A stretch of DNA of 64,000 nt, taken from NCBI GenBank assembly GCA_012026795.1, contig VEPM01000010.1:62001-126000 (forward strand), read 5' to 3'. Below, in pieces: positions 60,891-64,000 of this stretch; the stretch's first letter is position 1, and each line of letters opens with the position of its first letter. The stretch is from Candidatus Methanoperedens sp. Its GTDB lineage: Archaea; Halobacteriota; Methanosarcinia; Methanosarcinales; Methanoperedenaceae. The notes below the pieces were generated by a model that was given only the letters and a program-made list of their open reading frames with translations, was not told the origin of the DNA and ran no database searches. The position numbers and the translations under genes were made by a program.

Positions 60891-61526
60891 ATGAGAAAAA
60901 TGACCGTGCGTGTTTCCGGAAGCTTATTTCAATGCTGTGTTCCTTTAAACAGCATGATAGATCGCCTTGAAGTTCTTTCGATTTTTAACTTTACGCCCAC
61001 CACTCATACAGAGGTCTGCAATATTACGCTCAAAGATGGAATGAGCATAGAAAGTATAAAGAACGATTATATTACTGATTTGATCATAATAGAAAATGAA
61101 GGCAAAAACTATACATGCCTGGCAAAGGGAATTTTCTCTGATGAGATTTCCAGGTTTTTGGGACAATTTGATCTTAAACTGGAGTATCCGATTATTTTTG
61201 ATGGGACTATATGCCAATTTGGAATTATAGGTTCGGCTGAAGAATTGAATAATATACTTAAAACTGTAAAAGAATTTGGGTGGGGATTTGATGTATTATC
61301 AGTACAAAAATATAATCCCCTGAACATAAATGCCTTCAGCAAACTTACTAAGAAGCAAAAAGAAATATTGCTGCATGCATATGATAACGGTTACTTTGAT
61401 CACCCCAGGAAAATTAATGCAGACCAGCTTGCCAGGAAAATTGGAATTCATAAGACAACTCTTCTTGAACATCTGCATAAGGCTGAAAACCAGGTCATCC
61501 GGAATTTAATAGGAAAAAAAAGTTAA
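60891..61526 (+). CDS. HTH-10 (bacterio-opsin activator-like) transcriptional regulator
   Basis: The 211-residue protein ends in the HTH-10 domain: LTKKQKEILLHAYDNGYFDH, RKINADQLARKIGIHKTTLL, EHLHKAENQVIRN. The N-terminal 140 residues (VRVSGSLFQCCVPLNSMIDR) are a probable small-molecule or metal-sensing domain with cysteines; similar regulators in haloarchaea and methanogens control redox and stress genes. It is divergent from the ArsA-type gene with only about 85 bases between them, so it probably controls that operon. The start could also be ATG 60900. Confidence 0.85.
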   Translation: MRKMTVRVSGSLFQCCVPLNSMIDRLEVLSIFNFTPTTHTEVCNITLKDGMSIESIKNDYITDLIIIENEGKNYTCLAKGIFSDEISRFLGQFDLKLEYPIIFDGTICQFGIIGSAEELNNILKTVKEFGWGFDVLSVQKYNPLNINAFSKLTKKQKEILLHAYDNGYFDHPRKINADQLARKIGIHKTTLLEHLHKAENQVIRNLIGKKS

Positions 61527-61544
61527 ACAAGTTTAAGATTTCAA

Positions 61545-62741
61545 TTATTCGATAATTCCGTTTCTCATCATTTTTTGCCATTTTCTATTATGTAGGTCAT
61601 CATACTTGCTTAATGCTTCTAACGAGAAAGCTGTAGTAAATTCTTCTGAACCATAATAGAATGTTAATGACTGGACGCCAATCTCTGGCCAGCTCCCGTC
61701 ACTTCTCTGAGTATTCAATATATATGTTATAGCCCTATCTAATGCTTTACCTTTATATCCTGAATTCATTAATGAAATAGCAGCCATACTTGTGTTTATT
61801 TCATTTCCCCAGCTTCCATCCGGTCTTTGAGTATTCAAAAGATAATTTCTTATTACTGGCATTGAAAGTTCTAAGTCCTTTGCATGCCCATCCGCATACG
61901 CTCTTGAGAACGTATAAAGCTGGATATAGGGAATGTGATAATACATTGTGGCTTCAGTGAAAGAATTATTTTCTATATAACTATTCAGATAGTCGCTAAC
62001 TTCTGGCGCCTGCTCGCCTGCAAGAGAGAGACCATACAGCATATTGGCATTGACTACAGGATCTATATCGTTATTTTTATATAACAAATAAAAAGGGTCC
62101 GATTCGTTCATCCATTTCTCTTCATTCATCCATGTATAAAATAAACCTTCTTGATTTCTGTAGTTAAGTGCATACTCTAAGCCGCTTTCTTCAACAGATA
62201 TTCCGGTTTCTTTTAAAGAGGCAAAAGCTACTGATGTATCATCCAGATCAGGCGGCATACTGGAATACTTCCCATAGAATCTCCACACACCCGGTTCTTC
62301 TTTATTTGCCAATATATATACTGCTGTTTTATTTCTCATTTCATTGATTTCTGAATCGGATTCTACAAAGCTAAGCGAGTGAAGAACAATTGCCGAACTA
62401 AAAACCTGTGGTAAATATATTTTATCAGCCATATCATGGCTCAATGAAACGTATGTTTGAAACTCGCCTGATGGTAATTGGCTTTCTTTTAAGAAGGATA
62501 TGGCTTTCCCTATTGCTGTATCCACATCTCTATGAGGTAAACAATAGTTGTTACTGTGCCATTTCTCTGCCATCTCGCATTGCAGCAATTGCATCCCTGA
62601 CAACACATGTGAAGCAGGGGCTTCTGGCATGCCAGAAGCTATAGAGGCAGAAAATCCCAGTAGAAGGATCAACATTGCCCAGCAGTTGACTGGTTTTCTG
62701 AAAATGATTCGTCTGTTATCTATTATTTTTTCTTTTGACAT
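61545..62741 (-). CDS. Exported alpha-toroid protein with terpene-cyclase-like DxDD motif
   Basis: The 398-residue protein from ATG 62741 has a signal helix (WAMLILLLGFSASIASGMPE) and a body of prenyltransferase/squalene-cyclase-type helical repeats. QW-like motifs occur twice near the end (LLNTQRPDGSWGNEI and ILNTQRSDGSWPEI), and DLDDTSVAFASL at 165-176 matches the DxDD motif of class II terpene cyclases. Being outside the cell argues against a normal terpene cyclase, which needs membrane lipids on the inner face; it may bind or modify a surface lipid or peptide. It follows the aquaporin gene with a 1-base gap. Confidence 0.7.
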   Translation of the reverse strand: MSKEKIIDNRRIIFRKPVNCWAMLILLLGFSASIASGMPEAPASHVLSGMQLLQCEMAEKWHSNNYCLPHRDVDTAIGKAISFLKESQLPSGEFQTYVSLSHDMADKIYLPQVFSSAIVLHSLSFVESDSEINEMRNKTAVYILANKEEPGVWRFYGKYSSMPPDLDDTSVAFASLKETGISVEESGLEYALNYRNQEGLFYTWMNEEKWMNESDPFYLLYKNNDIDPVVNANMLYGLSLAGEQAPEVSDYLNSYIENNSFTEATMYYHIPYIQLYTFSRAYADGHAKDLELSMPVIRNYLLNTQRPDGSWGNEINTSMAAISLMNSGYKGKALDRAITYILNTQRSDGSWPEIGVQSLTFYYGSEEFTTAFSLEALSKYDDLHNRKWQKMMRNGIIE

Positions 62742-62742
62742 T

Positions 62743-63402
62743 TTAACCGTCCATAACCTTTTTTCCGGTCCTGATATACTCATAAATCACGACCGCGATT
62801 AGTGAACCTATGACCGGGGCTACCAGATATATCCATTGATGATCCAGTATTCCACCAATTATCGCTGGTCCTAAAGACCTGGCAGGATTCATTGACGCAC
62901 CGGAGATTGCACCCCCGAAAAGTGCATCAAGGGCTACGACCCCGCCTATTGCAATACCCGAAACTTCAGGTTTAACCCTGGCATCTGTAGCGACTGATAT
63001 TATAACTAACATCAGGAAAAAGGTCATTACAACTTCTAATATAAACGACTGCTCCCATGAACCTCTGGGCAGGGTAGCGCCAAGGTTCCCGATATTACCG
63101 AATATCATAAAAAGTAAAGCGCTTGCGAGAATTGCACCTCCAATTTGAGCACCGATATAAGGGAGAACGTGCTTTTTTTCAAATTTCCCGACTGAAGCAA
63201 AACCAATCGTCACAGCAGGATTAAAATGGGCTTTCGATATATGCCCCAGGGAATATATCATAACAGCTACCACCAATCCAAAAGACATGGCTATGCCAAT
63301 GTGTCCTATTTTCCCGGTTAATGAATCATCAATTATAGCTCCTGTTCCAGCAAACACAAGAGCAAATGTTCCTATAAATTCCGCCACGATTTTCTTGAAC
63401 AT
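62743..63402 (-). CDS. Aquaporin (MIP family)
   Basis: The 219-residue channel protein has six membrane helices and both NPA boxes: HFNPAVTIGF (NPA at 61-63) and SMNPARSLGPA (172-174, followed by Arg175 of the filter). It resembles archaeal AqpM, which passes water, glycerol and CO2; some bacterial relatives pass arsenite. It follows the CobW-like gene with a 2-base gap and precedes the toroid gene by 1 base, all on one strand. The position near ArsA/ArsD-like genes hints at a metalloid link, though that is inference. Confidence 0.93.
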   Translation of the reverse strand: MFKKIVAEFIGTFALVFAGTGAIIDDSLTGKIGHIGIAMSFGLVVAVMIYSLGHISKAHFNPAVTIGFASVGKFEKKHVLPYIGAQIGGAILASALLFMIFGNIGNLGATLPRGSWEQSFILEVVMTFFLMLVIISVATDARVKPEVSGIAIGGVVALDALFGGAISGASMNPARSLGPAIIGGILDHQWIYLVAPVIGSLIAVVIYEYIRTGKKVMDG

Positions 63403-63404
63403 GG

Positions 63405-64000
63405 TTATCCCAGAATCCGGTGATGTGGTTCAGGCTGCGGTGGACTGAAACTTTCTATTTTCAGTGTATTAAGTTCCGTATCATACTTTGAGGAGACTAT
63501 TTCCAGCGAATCCAGAATAGTTTGTTTCAGCTCTTTGGGGCCTATTGCAACGCGAGCATTTATTGCCATCTCCCCTGATCCTGATTTGTCCGGAATTAAA
63601 CCTGTGAAACACACATCCTGGCCAAATGAAACTAAGCTGGCTTTTGTAAAATTTTTTTTGTCCGAGAAATATATCTTAACATGACCTATCTCTCCATTTT
63701 TTTGTTTTATATCTGTCGCCGCAGTTATCAGAATATCCCTGATGAATTCCTTGACTCTGAAATCCTGTTTGCTATCTACCTTCCATACCCCGTTTAACCA
63801 TCCCATCTCTGCCTCGGCACTGCCGTAAACTTTATAATCAACATGCGGATAATAATAGTTTTTATATTCGTCATTCAATATTTTTCCGGCCAGCATATCC
63901 ATCCCGGTTCCGTTCGCAGCTGAGATTAACATTATTTCTGCCCTGCTGTTGAGTTTCTTTAATATTTCTTTTATTTTATCTATTTGATCAGGGGACACAA
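63405..64000 (-). CDS. CobW-type GTPase (C-terminal half, cut by window edge)
   Basis: The frame runs out of the window at 64000 (about 198 residues visible). It begins inside the G domain (VSPDQIDKIKEILKKLNSRA is the usual stretch after the NKxD motif; LISAANGTG is the G5-like part) and goes on to a C-terminal domain with VYGSAEAEMGWLNGVW and a histidine-containing tail (EPHHRILG). CobW/ZNG1-like GTPases insert metals into proteins. The internal GTG at 63998 is not a real start. The metal is unknown; it leads the operon with the aquaporin. Confidence 0.7.
   Translation of the reverse strand, partial: VSPDQIDKIKEILKKLNSRAEIMLISAANGTGMDMLAGKILNDEYKNYYYPHVDYKVYGSAEAEMGWLNGVWKVDSKQDFRVKEFIRDILITAATDIKQKNGEIGHVKIYFSDKKNFTKASLVSFGQDVCFTGLIPDKSGSGEMAINARVAIGPKELKQTILDSLEIVSSKYDTELNTLKIESFSPPQPEPHHRILG

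Overview
The window comes from a methanogen-type euryarchaeon. It carries genes of the methanofuran/H4MPT C1 pathway (formylmethanofuran dehydrogenase subunits B and D with a ferredoxin, MfnF), archaeal lipid synthesis (CarS), archaeosine synthesis (QueC, RaSEA), archaeal tRNA amidation (GatE), archaeal RPA with its partner, AMP phosphorylase, type II GAPDH, a CDC48-type ATPase and a response regulator with a methanogen-type output domain. Together with secreted haem-type proteins this suggests Methanosarcinales, possibly a Ca. Methanoperedens (ANME-2d) relative. The lineage is an inference; no 16S rRNA lies in the window, and I saw no tRNA, rRNA or CRISPR array.

Layout. 1-1.9 kb: CDC48 (cut by the edge), a bactofilin-like protein and a tiny CooT-like gene. 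1.9-6.8 kb: a visibly AT-rich block with a PurM-like protein overlapping a metallophosphoesterase that carries two degenerate PLD-like modules, then a type II GAPDH followed by the broken 3' end of another GAPDH copy. 7-9.5 kb: a large secreted haem-type protein. 9.7-11.5 kb: toxin-antitoxin modules, one intact (TumE-like with an HTH partner) and two decayed (RelE and HicA remnants). 12.4-22.6 kb: mostly housekeeping (GatE, RecJ-like, MfnF, NAD kinase, inositol-phosphatase, SelB-like GTPase) plus a repeat-rich surface protein. 22.7-29.4 kb: envelope stress and sensing (PspA/PspAA, Cache-like sensor, membrane-tethered HTH regulator), AroD and a FemAB-like transferase. 29.6-33.3 kb: AMP phosphorylase and the Fwd genes. 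33.3-38.9 kb: membrane glycosyltransferase, small membrane proteins, RPA operon. 38.9-43.8 kb: a signalling cluster of two KaiC-like ATPases, two response regulators, a MASE3 histidine kinase and a cysteine-rich stand-alone protein. 43.85-45.17 kb: a solo TnpB element with terminal hairpins. 45.2-55.7 kb: QueC, dCMP deaminase, CarS, PyrE, RaSEA, GMP synthase, ABC ATPase, deoxyhypusine synthase-like protein and an AOR-family oxidoreductase. 55.7-64 kb: an unusual envelope/metal island of ABC ATPase, two FtsX permeases, a secreted anchored protein, an ArsD-like protein, an ArsA-type ATPase, an HTH regulator, a secreted terpene-cyclase-like toroid with a DxDD motif, an aquaporin and a CobW-type GTPase (cut by the edge).

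The most promising candidates for something undescribed are the 55.7-64 kb island, the KaiC/kinase/regulator cluster, and the phosphoesterase with tandem PLD-like modules.
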